Source: Sporomusa silvacetica DSM 10669 (GTDB lineage Bacteria; Bacillota; Negativicutes; Sporomusales; Sporomusaceae). From it: a stretch of DNA of 64,000 nucleotides. Where the stretch lies: assembly GCF_002257705.1 (NCBI RefSeq), contig NZ_LSLK01000110.1:1-64000 (forward strand), written 5' to 3'. Below the pieces are notes generated by a model. The model was not told the origin of the DNA. It made no database searches and worked only from the letters and a program-made list of their open reading frames with translations. This document shows, in pieces, positions 6,860 through 14,150 of this stretch (positions within the stretch are counted from its first letter, which is position 1; the number at the start of each line of letters is the position of its first letter). A program made the position numbers and the translations under genes.

Positions 6860-6973
6860 CCCTTAACTGCTTTGAATTGTCGATCTCTGCCGCGAAAGGA
6901 CTGTGTCCCAACAGACCAGATGATGACCCACCCGCGATACGAATGCGGGACACTAACTTCGTTTACTTAAGGG
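6860..6973 (-). ncRNA. Structured leader upstream of RNase P RNA
   Basis: Between a good promoter (about 6981-7009) and the start of rnpB lie about 120 bases that fold on their own. The closing helix is CCCTTAA/TTAAGGG (6860-6866 with 6967-6973). Inside it is a GTGTCCC/GGGACAC helix containing a CCGC/GCGG hairpin. It is not part of the RNase P core and matches no RNA family I can name. It may be a processed 5' leader or a separate small RNA. Confidence 0.45.
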
Positions 6974-6980
6974 ATTTATT

Positions 6981-7009
6981 ATATTATCAGAACCACCCGT
7001 ATTTTTCAA
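6981..7009 (-). promoter_or_regulatory. Sigma-A type promoter for rnpB
   Basis: On the minus strand TTGAAA (7004-7009) and TAATAT (6981-6986) are separated by 17 bases. Transcription would start near 6974, directly before the structured leader, about 125 bases ahead of mature rnpB. Confidence 0.6.
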
Positions 7010-7147
7010 CAAGTAATTTCTGGTAACTTGCTGCCAATTATTCCCGCCGCTCACAGCGACTTTTATAGACTATCCTGTTATTGTTGTTATACGTCAAATG
7101 TAACTTATTGGTATTAATTATTGGTTGCCCAAAATGTCGTCTCTTTG

Positions 7148-7267
7148 TATGTCCAAACCTGCACCTAGCAGGTGGGTATCCTAAGATATGTTTTTGACCT
7201 CCACTCTAAGGTGGCTCGACAGCCGCATACCATTGAATTCCCTATATAGTAAAGTAGGTTGGACATA
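7148..7267 (-). ncRNA. Candidate structured RNA, family unassigned
   Basis: A 12-bp terminal helix with one bulge joins TATGTCCAACCT (7256-7267) and AGGTTTGGACATA (7148-7160). Between them are four short hairpins: GGCT-GTCG-AGCC, CCAC-CTTAGA-GTGG, TATC-TTAG-GATA and CACCT-GCT-AGGTG. A long terminal stem around an open centre recalls 6S RNA, but 120 nt is short for 6S and I see no diagnostic motif. The position between tRNA-Cys and rnpB in an RNA-gene cluster supports a real RNA. Confidence 0.45.
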
Positions 7268-7298
7268 GCTAAGATAACATGCATTCCAGGCATTTTTT

Positions 7299-7373
7299 TG
7301 GAGGCGACACCCAGATTTGAACTAGGGGATCAAGGTCTTGCTAACCTTAGCCTTACCACTTGGCCATATCGCC
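7299..7373 (-). tRNA. tRNA-Cys (anticodon GCA)
   Basis: Cloverleaf with acceptor GGCGATA/TGTCGCC, anticodon stem AAGGT/ACCTT around TAGCAAG, T arm CCTAG-TTCAAAT-CTGGG and encoded CCA. The anticodon is at 7339-7341. Confidence 0.95.
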
Positions 7374-7435
7374 ATCATTTCGGATTTATTATTATATCAG
7401 ATCACTTTAATTATGTCAATTAAGAAAACAGTCTC

Positions 7436-7512
7436 TGGTCGGAGCGGCAGGATTCGAACCTGCGACCCCCTGGTCCCAAGCCAGGTACTCTACCAAACTG
7501 AGCCACGCCCCG
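7436..7512 (-). tRNA. tRNA-Pro (anticodon TGG)
   Basis: Cloverleaf with acceptor CGGGGCG/CGCTCCG, anticodon stem CCTGG/CCAGG around CTTGGGA, T arm GCAGG-TTCGAAT-CCTGC and encoded CCA. Confidence 0.96.
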
Positions 7513-7522
7513 GTTATTATAC

Positions 7523-7876
7523 TGTAGGATGTTCTTCGCTACCGCTCAGAACTAAGCGATTCGTACCAATCAGATCTTCGCCTATGGCTCGTCTTCTTGG
7601 ACTCTCTGCTTATATGGCAGGGGCAGAAGGACTTGAACCCTCAACCAACGGTTTTGGAGACCGCTACTCTACCAATTGAGCTATACCCCTAGATATATAT
7701 ATAGGATGTTCTTCGCTACGCTCAGGCTCAGAACTAAGCGATTCGTTCCAATCAACCTTCGCCTTGTGGCTCGTCTTCTTGGACTCTTGCTTATCGCTAC
7801 CGCTCAGAACTAAGCGATTTACTCATATTCTCTCTTCGCTTACAGCTCGCGACAATATGGTTCTCTGCTTATGCTT
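7523..7876. repeat. Three degenerate repeats of about 85 bp in tRNA spacers
   Basis: Related segments at about 7525-7612, 7704-7795 and 7796-7876. They share the words GGATGTTCTTCGCTAC, CGCTCAGAACTAAGCGATT, GGCTCGTCTTCTTGGACTC and a closing CTGCTTAT. They lie between tRNA-Pro, tRNA-Trp and tRNA-Leu. CGCTCAGAACTAAGCG can form a small hairpin. They may be a miniature repeat or amplified spacer DNA. Confidence 0.7.
7615..7690 (-). tRNA. tRNA-Trp (anticodon CCA)
   Basis: Cloverleaf with acceptor AGGGGTA/TGCCCCT, anticodon stem GCGGT/ACCGT around CTCCAAA, T arm GAGGG-TTCAAGT-CCTTC and encoded CCA. Confidence 0.96.
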
Positions 7877-7877
7877 A

Positions 7878-7962
7878 TGGTGCGGGAGACAGGAATTGAA
7901 CCTGCACGCCTCGCGGCGCTAGATCCTAAGTCTAGTGCGTCTGCCAGTTCCGCCACTCCCGC
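7878..7962 (-). tRNA. tRNA-Leu (anticodon TAG)
   Basis: Class II tRNA of 85 nt with the long variable arm typical of leucine tRNAs. The acceptor is GCGGGAG/CTCCCGC, the anticodon stem CTAGA/TCTAG encloses CTTAGGA, and CCA is encoded. Confidence 0.96.
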
Positions 7963-8114
7963 GTCCTCAGAATCAATACTATACCAGCTGATTCGATTAT
8001 TGTCAACTATTATTACAACAATTTAATCATGTTAGAAAATGGAGCATGTTTAATCTTAACCCCTAAAAGTATATAATATTTATAGAAATGTTTAGTGTTG
8101 CGGGAGGTATCATA

Positions 8115-8783
8115 ATGAATATTTTAGCTATTAATGGCAGCCCTAGGAAAAGTCGAAACACAGCCACTCTGCTGAATAAAGCGCTAGAAGGAGCAGCTTC
8201 ACAGGGAGCTACAACGGAACTTATCCATCTGTATGACCTCTGTTATAAGGGTTGCATCAGTTGTTTTGCATGTAAACTAATAGGCGGAAAAAGCTACGGG
8301 AAATGTGCTTACCAGGATGAGCTGACCCCTGTCCTTGAAAAGATAGAACATGCGGATGCCGTTATCCTAGGTTCACCTATTTATCTCGGAAATGTCACTG
8401 GAGAATTGAGATCGCTCATGGAACGTATGGCCTTTCAGTACCTGGTATACGATGAAAATCACTCGTCACTTGTCCTTAAGAAAAAACCAATAGGGTTTAT
8501 TTATACAATGAATATCAAAGAAGATATGCTACAGGATTGGGGATATGATCGTCTTTTTCTGACAAACGAAAAGACATTTGCCAGAATTTTTGGAGCCTCG
8601 GAATCGTTGATTGTTACCGATACCTATCAATTTAGTGATTACTCCAAATATATTACTTCAGCTTTTGATGAAACTGCCAAAGCGAAACGCCATCAAGACA
8701 TATTCCCGCAAGACTGTGAAAAAGCCTTCAAAATGGGAGTTAGATTTGCAACAAAACCTGTTTTAGAGCTTTCCAGGAACTGA
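8115..8783 (+). CDS. Flavodoxin-fold NAD(P)H-dependent FMN reductase / iron-sulfur flavoprotein, 222 aa
   Basis: Starts MNILAINGSPRKSRNTATLL, the FMN-phosphate loop of the FMN_red family. It is followed by a cysteine motif (GCISCFACKLIGGKSYGKC, residues about 50-68) as in Isf-type flavoproteins or multimeric flavodoxin WrbA relatives. The second flavin loop is GSPIYLGNVTGELRSLMER. It is expected to be a cytoplasmic electron-transfer or nitro/quinone reductase. GGGAGG precedes the ATG at 8115. The stop lies 15 bases from the convergent LysE gene. No obvious partner nearby. Confidence 0.88.
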   Translation: MNILAINGSPRKSRNTATLLNKALEGAASQGATTELIHLYDLCYKGCISCFACKLIGGKSYGKCAYQDELTPVLEKIEHADAVILGSPIYLGNVTGELRSLMERMAFQYLVYDENHSSLVLKKKPIGFIYTMNIKEDMLQDWGYDRLFLTNEKTFARIFGASESLIVTDTYQFSDYSKYITSAFDETAKAKRHQDIFPQDCEKAFKMGVRFATKPVLELSRN

Positions 8784-8798
8784 TGCTGTTAAGCATAC

Positions 8799-9434
8799 TT
8801 ATCTCTGATCTGTTACGATTAACTTGATACCTATTCCTACAAATATTGTTCCTGTTAACCAGCGAAAATATTGATATACATCTTGTTTAACGATCAGCCA
8901 TTGTCTTATGAGGCTTGAAGCTTGCGCATATATACTAAGTACTATCAATCCTAATATAAAGAAGATCACTCCATATAGCAGCATCGTACAAGCAGCATAA
9001 TCACTACTAGAATCAATAAATTGAGGAAAAAAACTCACAAAGAAGATGGCTGTCTTCGGGTTTAACGCTGCCGTAAGGAATCCCTTGACAAACAAATCCC
9101 GGTTCGTTTTATCCGCTTGTATTTCACTACTGTCAACTACCTTGTCATTCTTGCGAATGATTTGAACTCCAGTGTAGAACATATATAATGCACCACAAAT
9201 TTTAACAACACCGTATGCCGTTGCCGATGTTTGCAGGATCACCGTTAGGCCTAATACAGCAGCTATCGCGTACAAAAGATCACCTAAGCTTGCTCCGCAA
9301 GCGGAAATCATAGCTGCTTTCTTACCCTGTGTTATTCCGCGTGTAATCACGTACAAGGTATTGGGTCCGGGCATTATCACCAGAACAAAAGATGCCATTA
9401 CAAACAACAAGAGACTATGTAAGTCTATATTCAT
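8799..9434 (-). CDS. LysE/RhtB-family exporter, 211 aa
   Basis: Inner-membrane amino-acid-type exporter with about six helices. The intact signature MPGPNTLYVITRGITQGKKA is near residue 25, and AALNPKTAIFFVSFFPQFI is near 125. Start at 9434 with GGAGGTAGACTG. It is clearly related to the exporter at 4174 but not a recent duplicate, since many positions differ. It stands alone, convergent with the flavoprotein gene. Confidence 0.92.
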   Translation of the reverse strand: MNIDLHSLLLFVMASFVLVIMPGPNTLYVITRGITQGKKAAMISACGASLGDLLYAIAAVLGLTVILQTSATAYGVVKICGALYMFYTGVQIIRKNDKVVDSSEIQADKTNRDLFVKGFLTAALNPKTAIFFVSFFPQFIDSSSDYAACTMLLYGVIFFILGLIVLSIYAQASSLIRQWLIVKQDVYQYFRWLTGTIFVGIGIKLIVTDQR

Positions 9435-9506
9435 CAGTCTACCTCCAACATTCACAGGCTACTACTTTATATTATAGAAGCCTTGGTTACCAAAAGCTAT
9501 GAAAAT

Positions 9507-9540
9507 ACCCATCACTTACTTTTTTCAGTAAATGATGGGT
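9507..9540 (-). terminator. Terminator-like hairpin
   Basis: A 13-bp stem with one mismatch (9507-9519 with 9528-9540). On the minus strand it is followed by ATTTTC. It is placed to end the transcript of the decayed CPBP gene. Confidence 0.55.
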
Positions 9541-9563
9541 GCTAAGCTGGAACAGGTAGGGAC

Positions 9564-9924
9564 CTACGCTATTGCGGGATACGTAAATAATAAAAAGTGA
9601 ATCAAATTCAAACTAAAATGAGCCAATATGCTAGACTCAATTTGGTTAGTATGCTGATATATCCATCCGTATCCAAGTCCAGCGACAGTACCCCATATAC
9701 TATAGGATATTCCCCAAAACGGCATACACATCAATCTGATTACTCACCAAACCGAAAATACACGCAATAACAAATGCTATGCTCCATGCTGGAATTCTTA
9801 TTTTGTAAGGCACCCATAAAAGAAGAACCGAGATATAGAGAAAACTATAGCATAGAACAGTTGCAGACGATAACATCTCCGGCCATATCATACCGTCACC
9901 TCGGGTTCTTATTTCTATAGGCAA
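9564..9924 (-). pseudogene. Frameshifted CPBP-family membrane protease remnant
   Basis: The first frame (9700-9924) encodes hydrophobic segments LLLWVPYKIRIPAWSIAFVI and ACIFGLVSNQIDVYAVLG, then stops. In the next frame the sequence continues SIWGTVAGLGYGWIYQHTNQ and ESSILAHFSLNLIHFLLF, ending at 9564. This is the C-terminal motif of CPBP (CAAX-like) intramembrane proteases, which ends in an essential His followed by N. The N-terminal EExxxR motif is absent. A single-base shift plus a missing 5' part indicates a pseudogene. An alternative is a sequencing error with an unusual start. Confidence 0.65.
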
Positions 9925-10020
9925 TTCGTTATCTAATACTTTTTTTCCTTCAATTTTACACTAATTGGTTTGAACCGTATTGCCAAGTATAACTGGAAAA
10001 TTCCAATTTAGTCAGATATA

Positions 10021-10347
10021 CTATTCCCTTACATCAAACGAAATTTTATAAAACGAACCATGCTTATTATCTTCGTATAGCCAAACCAAGGGCTTAGTTC
10101 GCTTTAGCAAATACCCCCAGTCTATTGTGGCTGCTGCTATTCTAGTAAAGGTGCGGCTAGAAGAATCATTGAAACGGAGTGCTACCTGCAGGGAACGGTT
10201 ATTATCATTTTTTTTAAGTTCAAACTGTTCTAAAATTCGGGTATCATCATTTTCCTGCAGATTACCGAAGACTTTTACCTGGCGGCCAAGAGTATTTTTT
10301 AATATTTCCTGGAGGCTGGAGTATACACCGTCAAACCGATTGTTCAT
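10021..10347 (-). CDS. Hypothetical protein, 108 aa
   Basis: Starts MNNRFDGVYSSLQEILKNTL. A soluble, mixed-charge protein with no signal peptide or membrane segment; LKKNDNNRSLQVALRFNDSS and KRTKPLVWLYEDNKHGSF suggest alternating beta strands. No family recognised. AGCAGGTG precedes the ATG and no overlapping frame looks better. It lies alone between a pseudogene and the small Cys-tailed gene. Confidence 0.6.
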   Translation of the reverse strand: MNNRFDGVYSSLQEILKNTLGRQVKVFGNLQENDDTRILEQFELKKNDNNRSLQVALRFNDSSSRTFTRIAAATIDWGYLLKRTKPLVWLYEDNKHGSFYKISFDVRE

Positions 10348-10579
10348 TAATACACCTGCTTTCTAAAGATTTTCCTATCAATATATATCTCTAAAACAAC
10401 TATATAAAGACATACGTAAATAATCCAATTGAATTTACTAAATGTTGCAAAAACAGAGCCGAAGTGGTTAATAACGTAACTGAATTGGTACGAATTTTTT
10501 TAAAATTATTGTCAAATATCTGTATTTACCAGCTATTATAATTTCTGCATGTGGGTATAATACTTCTGGAGGTGTTACT

Positions 10580-10726
10580 ATGAAAAACGAAAGCCGTAAC
10601 GAAAATAACGAACAGTGCCGTAATGAGAGGAACCAAAAGAACCTTGAGTTCGCCCGTGAGTTATCTAACGTAGAAGATCGCCGTAATGAAAAAGAGTGCG
10701 GTGGTGGCTGCGGTGGCAAACGGTAA
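10580..10726 (+). CDS. Small Asn/Glu/Arg-rich protein with Cys/Gly tail, 48 aa
   Basis: MKNESRNENNEQCRNERNQK, then a short helix-like part NLEFARELSNVEDRRNEKE and the tail CGGGCGGKR. Very hydrophilic, with three cysteines, two in the C-terminal CxxxC. TGGAGGTG stands seven bases before the ATG and a hairpin with a T-tract follows at 10776, so it looks like a monocistronic gene. The family is unknown. The composition resembles small spore-coat or sporulation proteins, but that is only a guess. Confidence 0.7.
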   Translation: MKNESRNENNEQCRNERNQKNLEFARELSNVEDRRNEKECGGGCGGKR

Positions 10727-10775
10727 CGTTCTTAAATAGTTCAATCTCCCGTCTTCTCATTTCCCTTCCCCTCTA

Positions 10776-10802
10776 ACGGCGGCTAATGTCGCCGCTTTTT
10801 AA
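10776..10802 (+). terminator. Terminator of the small Cys-tailed gene
   Basis: A GCGGC-type stem around GCTAATGT (about 10777-10794) followed by CTTTTTAATT, 50 bases after the stop. Confidence 0.75.
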
Positions 10803-10916
10803 TTGGTTAGGGATAAAGTCTTACTTTCCCCAAATGAGGCTGAGGCGCTGGATGTTGCATAGTAAACATAGAATATCTCCCAATATTTTGGATATTCTAT
10901 AACATAAATGAACTAG

Positions 10917-11093
10917 GGTATAATTCGGCACTATGCCGTATATCCAGACGAAGTTGGACGGGAGATGAACGAGGTACTGAGAGTTGTTAAGGGGTTGCAG
11001 ATATACGACCAAACTCAGCAGCTCGAACCTGCTGGCTGGTTGCCGGGTATGGCTGGCATCCAACCAGTGATTCAAAACGCCGGCTATATGTAA
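10917..11093 (+). pseudogene. 3' remnant of a peroxiredoxin gene
   Basis: After a stop at 10914 the frame reads YPDEVGREMNEVLRVVKGLQ, then LEPAGWLPGMAG and ends NAGYM. This is the C-terminal region of AhpC/Prx-type peroxiredoxins (YP..VGRN..E.LR.VK.LQ). The catalytic N-terminal domain with PxxxTxxC is missing, and there is no ribosome-binding site. A terminator follows directly at 11098, as behind an intact gene. It is a truncated remnant. Confidence 0.65.
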
Positions 11094-11097
11094 GCAA

Positions 11098-11131
11098 GGC
11101 CCTGCACAAGCAGGGGGCTATCCTTTTTTTG
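11098..11131 (+). terminator. Rho-independent terminator
   Basis: GCCCTGC (11099-11105) pairs with GCAGGG-GC (110-118 on the same hundred, one bulge), followed by a run of seven T from about 11124. It belongs to the decayed peroxiredoxin gene. Confidence 0.75.
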
Positions 11132-11270
11132 TATAAGGAGTGGTAGGTTGGATTTCACACTTACCTGGAAAACAATTCTTACCCGTTTGCACCATGTCTA
11201 CCAGAACCAGCGGAAGAAATAAAGAATTCTTCCGCAGAAGAAGATGTGTTTAAAAAACTGACGGGAACGC

Positions 11271-11327
11271 AAACCAGCTAGGCCCCAGGGCAAATTGACC
11301 CGGGGCCTAGCTGGTTTGAAGGTAAAC
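11271..11327 (-). terminator. Large hairpin after the YIEGIA pair
   Basis: Perfect 16-bp stem, 11271-11286 with 11312-11327. It begins five bases downstream of the stop of the minus-strand gene ending at 11332 and probably ends that operon. Confidence 0.65.
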
Positions 11328-11331
11328 TGAA

Positions 11332-11541
11332 TTAACCCCTGAGTACTAAATACATTCCGTTGCTTAACCGCGTCACATCACCCTTAACAGCTTTGGCAAG
11401 CTCCGTTGTCAGCTTCTTTTGTTCTTCTTCATCCTTGGCTTCCACTAAAAATGCTTGGCCTGAGCCTGTAACCTTATGATGAGGAAGAATAATCGCGGCA
11501 ATTAATACCGCGGCTTGAGTTTGTCCCCTATCATTTGCCAT
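11332..11541 (-). CDS. Capping-complex subunit for YIEGIA, 69 aa
   Basis: MANDRGQTQAAVLIAAIILP, then GSGQAFLVEAKDEEEQKKLT and LSNGMYLVLRG. This small protein typically follows YIEGIA-domain genes in spore-forming Firmicutes and carries the family name 'capping complex subunit for YIEGIA'. Its detailed function is unknown to me. Its ATG is one base after the stop of the YIEGIA gene, using GGGAG within that gene's last codons, so the two are translationally coupled. Confidence 0.75.
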   Translation of the reverse strand: MANDRGQTQAAVLIAAIILPHHKVTGSGQAFLVEAKDEEEQKKLTTELAKAVKGDVTRLSNGMYLVLRG

Positions 11542-11542
11542 G

Positions 11543-12466
11543 TTAATCTCCCATTACCTTAGGTTTGAGTACAGCATAACTCTTTTTTACTGATTCTAGC
11601 AGTGGGGTATTTTTTACGACTGCTAGAAGCTTTTCATCGTCCCGGACTATCGGTACTAATAAAATAACAACCCGGCCTTTTTCAAAGTCTTTGCGGGTAA
11701 AGTTATATCTTTTTGTACCAAGTGTTCGAGTCGCTTCAAATAATATAGCCTTACGTTGCCCAAAGTTGTGAAGCGCAATTGTAAAGTTCTTCTGAGTAGG
11801 TTCGATAATAACGGCGACACCTTCGTCAGCAATCATCTTCTGCGCGTTTTCTGTACCGGCCAAATTGGTTACAAAAATACCTTCCACCGAGACTTCGGTG
11901 CCCTCCACCTTTATTTTAGCAAGTCGTACATTGGCAATATCCCCAACAGTCTTTCCTTTTGAGAATCGACTAATTATCTGATATACCACAGTACCTATTA
12001 GAACTCCAGCTAACACTTGTATGGTTATGCCCCATTGTAGTGCAATAGCTGCCTCCATAGTAATCGCTGAAGATAGAGCGACGACTAAAGCTAAGTAGTT
12101 TCTAGCCTCGAAGGTTTTGGCTATCCCATCGATGTATGCTTCTCCCCGCGGAGTGTACTCGGTTTGTTCTAAGCCCAGGAGGCTCTCTCTTTCTGTCTTT
12201 CTTACATCCCGGAAATGCTGGATAGCTAGTGCGAGAAATGTTACAGCAGTATAATTATTTGACTTAACAGCCGGAATGGCGACTGCTCCAATTGACGCCG
12301 CAATAAATGCCAGTACGACATGGATGAGACAGCCATTCGGGTAAGAAGGATACTGCTTGTAATCCACCTTTAAAACTAGCACTCGGGCTATGGTGCCCAT
12401 AGCCGCAGCAATAATAATGAGCCATAAATCCTCGGTAGAAATAATTATTGGTCCTCGTTCGCCCAT
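11543..12466 (-). CDS. YIEGIA domain membrane protein, 307 aa
   Basis: An integral membrane protein with several hydrophobic helices in the first 170 residues. The family-naming motif appears as AYIDGIAKTFEARNYLALVV near residue 110. The C-terminal half is soluble (IANVRLAKIKVEGTEVSVEG, a beta-rich part). YIEGIA proteins are found in endospore formers; their biochemical role is not established. GGCGAGG precedes the ATG. It is the first gene of a two-gene operon. Confidence 0.82.
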   Translation of the reverse strand: MGERGPIIISTEDLWLIIIAAAMGTIARVLVLKVDYKQYPSYPNGCLIHVVLAFIAASIGAVAIPAVKSNNYTAVTFLALAIQHFRDVRKTERESLLGLEQTEYTPRGEAYIDGIAKTFEARNYLALVVALSSAITMEAAIALQWGITIQVLAGVLIGTVVYQIISRFSKGKTVGDIANVRLAKIKVEGTEVSVEGIFVTNLAGTENAQKMIADEGVAVIIEPTQKNFTIALHNFGQRKAILFEATRTLGTKRYNFTRKDFEKGRVVILLVPIVRDDEKLLAVVKNTPLLESVKKSYAVLKPKVMGD

Positions 12467-12527
12467 ACTGTTACCTCGCCCCTGTAATGATAAACACTAT
12501 CTCTATTATTGCTCATATGTAGTAAAA

Positions 12528-12552
12528 AAACACGGAGCCTGCGTCCGTGTTT
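12528..12552 (-). terminator. Second of two tandem terminators after the allantoin genes
   Basis: 9-bp perfect stem AAACACGGA/TCCGTGTTT followed on the minus strand by a T-run (TTTTTTTAC). Confidence 0.75.
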
Positions 12553-12581
12553 AGTGTATTCCTAACCATCAAGTTAACAAA

Positions 12582-12628
12582 AAAATTGTCACATGCCAAA
12601 GGATAATTCCTAGGCATGTGGCAATTTT
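12582..12628 (-). terminator. First terminator after the allantoin genes
   Basis: 16-bp stem, 12582-12597 with 12613-12628, with one G-U pair. It is followed on the minus strand by a T-run and lies 24 bases after the aminotransferase stop. Confidence 0.8.
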
Positions 12629-12651
12629 ATGTAAATATACCTTACTATATT

Positions 12652-13884
12652 TTAATTGGATTCTGGTGAATGGTAAACATCTAACGCTGCTTGCACGGCC
12701 CGCCCGATATGAATTTTTGCTCCATAGCGAATAAGAGCAGCCTCCAAAGCCCCTAAGACATGGAGGATATTTTTTTTCCTGCAGCTATACCCCATAGTTC
12801 CAATTCGCCAAATTTTCCCTTTTAGAGGGCCAAATGAGCTGGCAATTTCAATTTGAAAATCCTTAAGCAACATGCTGCGAATGGCCTCACCTTCTATCCC
12901 TTCGGGAATAGAAACAGAAGTTACTACCGGAAGCTTACATTCAGAATTACCATAAAGCTTTAGCCCCATTGCCTGAAGGCCTTGCGTAAGCGCCTCTTCA
13001 TGCAGCGCATGTCTGCGAAACCTTTGCTCAAGTCCTTCTTCCAATACAATCCGCAGCCCTTCCCGTAAAGCATACAGCATGGAAGTAGCCTCCGTATGGT
13101 GATTCAAACGCGCTGCACTCCAATAATCCATTAATTGGCTAAGATCGAAATAGTTGCTGCGAATCATCCTGTTTTGATTATCCTTATATTTTCCCGGTTC
13201 TACTAAACCCCGCTCAATCCTTTTACGTGCCAAAAGCAACGCCTCGACTCGTGAATTAAAAGTGATCGGCGCCATGCCAGAGGGAACAGACAAACACTTT
13301 TGAGTACCGCCAATAGCAGCATCAATTTTCCATTCATCCACCTTTACCGCAGTTCCGCCAAGCGTGGCAACCGCATCAACTACAAAAAGAATATCCATTG
13401 CCCGGCAGGCTTCACCAATCTCTTTCAGTGGCTGCATACAGCCTGTTGAGGTTTCCCCGTGAACTATTGCCACAATTTTAGGCTTAACTCTTTGCATTTC
13501 TTGGATAACCACTTGCGGATCAAACACCTGTCCCCATTCGGTCTCAATATTGACTACATCTGCGCCATAGCGCTCGGCTATTTCCGTAAGCAGCTGACCG
13601 AAACGACCATAAATTGGCACTAACACCCGATCTCCAGCTTCAATAATGCTACCAAGTACAGCTTCAATACCAGCCCGGGAAGTACCGTCAATCGGAAATG
13701 CCCATTGGTTCTTGGTCTGAAACACTGCTCTAAGCATCGCCATAGTTTCATTCATAATCTCAGTAAACTCAGGGTCAAACTGTCCTAAGATCGGAGTGCA
13801 CATTGCCCTCAACACTCTAGGTTCAACCTCCACTGGCCCTGGTGACATCAGAGTACATACTGAAGTATCCAATTCTTTATACAT
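12652..13884 (-). CDS. pucG: (S)-ureidoglycine--glyoxylate aminotransferase-type PLP enzyme (PucG), 410 aa
   Basis: A class-V, AGXT-like aminotransferase. The opening MSPGPVEVEPRVLRAM is the family's usual N-terminus; the PLP lysine lies in GGTQKCLSVPSG, the Asp in FVVDAVATLGG, and the C-terminal domain contains WRIGTMGYSC. PucG moves the amino group of ureidoglycine to glyoxylate, giving oxalurate and glycine. It is assigned within the wider alanine/serine-glyoxylate aminotransferase family because of the allantoin genes upstream. Start at 13884 with GGAGA. A terminator-like hairpin at 14058 separates it from carbamate kinase, so it may be partly independent. Confidence 0.8.
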   Translation of the reverse strand: MYKELDTSVCTLMSPGPVEVEPRVLRAMCTPILGQFDPEFTEIMNETMAMLRAVFQTKNQWAFPIDGTSRAGIEAVLGSIIEAGDRVLVPIYGRFGQLLTEIAERYGADVVNIETEWGQVFDPQVVIQEMQRVKPKIVAIVHGETSTGCMQPLKEIGEACRAMDILFVVDAVATLGGTAVKVDEWKIDAAIGGTQKCLSVPSGMAPITFNSRVEALLLARKRIERGLVEPGKYKDNQNRMIRSNYFDLSQLMDYWSAARLNHHTEATSMLYALREGLRIVLEEGLEQRFRRHALHEEALTQGLQAMGLKLYGNSECKLPVVTSVSIPEGIEGEAIRSMLLKDFQIEIASSFGPLKGKIWRIGTMGYSCRKKNILHVLGALEAALIRYGAKIHIGRAVQAALDVYHSPESN

Positions 13885-14057
13885 CTTATCATGTCTCCTT
13901 CCCAAAACTAAACTTATACCTATTGTTTTTTATAAAACGCGACATAGTCTGGCTTGCTCCAGACACTGCCTCTTGTCAATAATTATTCTCAATTTATCAC
14001 AGGCTGCCTATCCAGTCAATAAACCGCTTATTTAGCAAAGCCATTAACGGTCTAAAA

Positions 14058-14087
14058 CAGGACATGACTTTTTCTAGTCACATCCTG
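14058..14087 (-). terminator. Hairpin after carbamate kinase
   Basis: On the minus strand, CAGGATGTGACT pairs with AGTCATGTCCTG through 12 pairs including two G-U wobbles, followed by TTTTAGA. On the plus strand the same positions would mismatch, so the structure is strand-specific. Confidence 0.6.
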
Positions 14088-14150
14088 CTTCTTTGTCTTA
14101 TATTGCAATTGCTATACCGTTTTATTTTGATCACTAAAACAAGTATGAAT

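Noticed and set aside
7338..7679. 113-codon plus-strand frame across the tRNA genes
   Set aside because: It reads through tRNA-Pro and tRNA-Trp on the opposite strand; not a protein gene.
7523..7876. CRISPR array in the repeated tRNA spacers
   Set aside because: Repeats are degenerate, about 85 bp long, only three copies, interrupted by tRNA genes; no spacer pattern or cas genes.
10810..10855. Short frame VRDKVLLSPNEAEALDVA before the peroxiredoxin remnant
   Set aside because: Could be another gene fragment, but it is too short to assign and has no start site.
10821..11075. 84-codon minus-strand frame
   Set aside because: It is antisense to the peroxiredoxin remnant on the plus strand, which explains the sequence better.
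11149..11223. 24-codon TTG-initiated frame after GGAGTGG
   Set aside because: Too short, followed by unrelated sequence, no supporting context.
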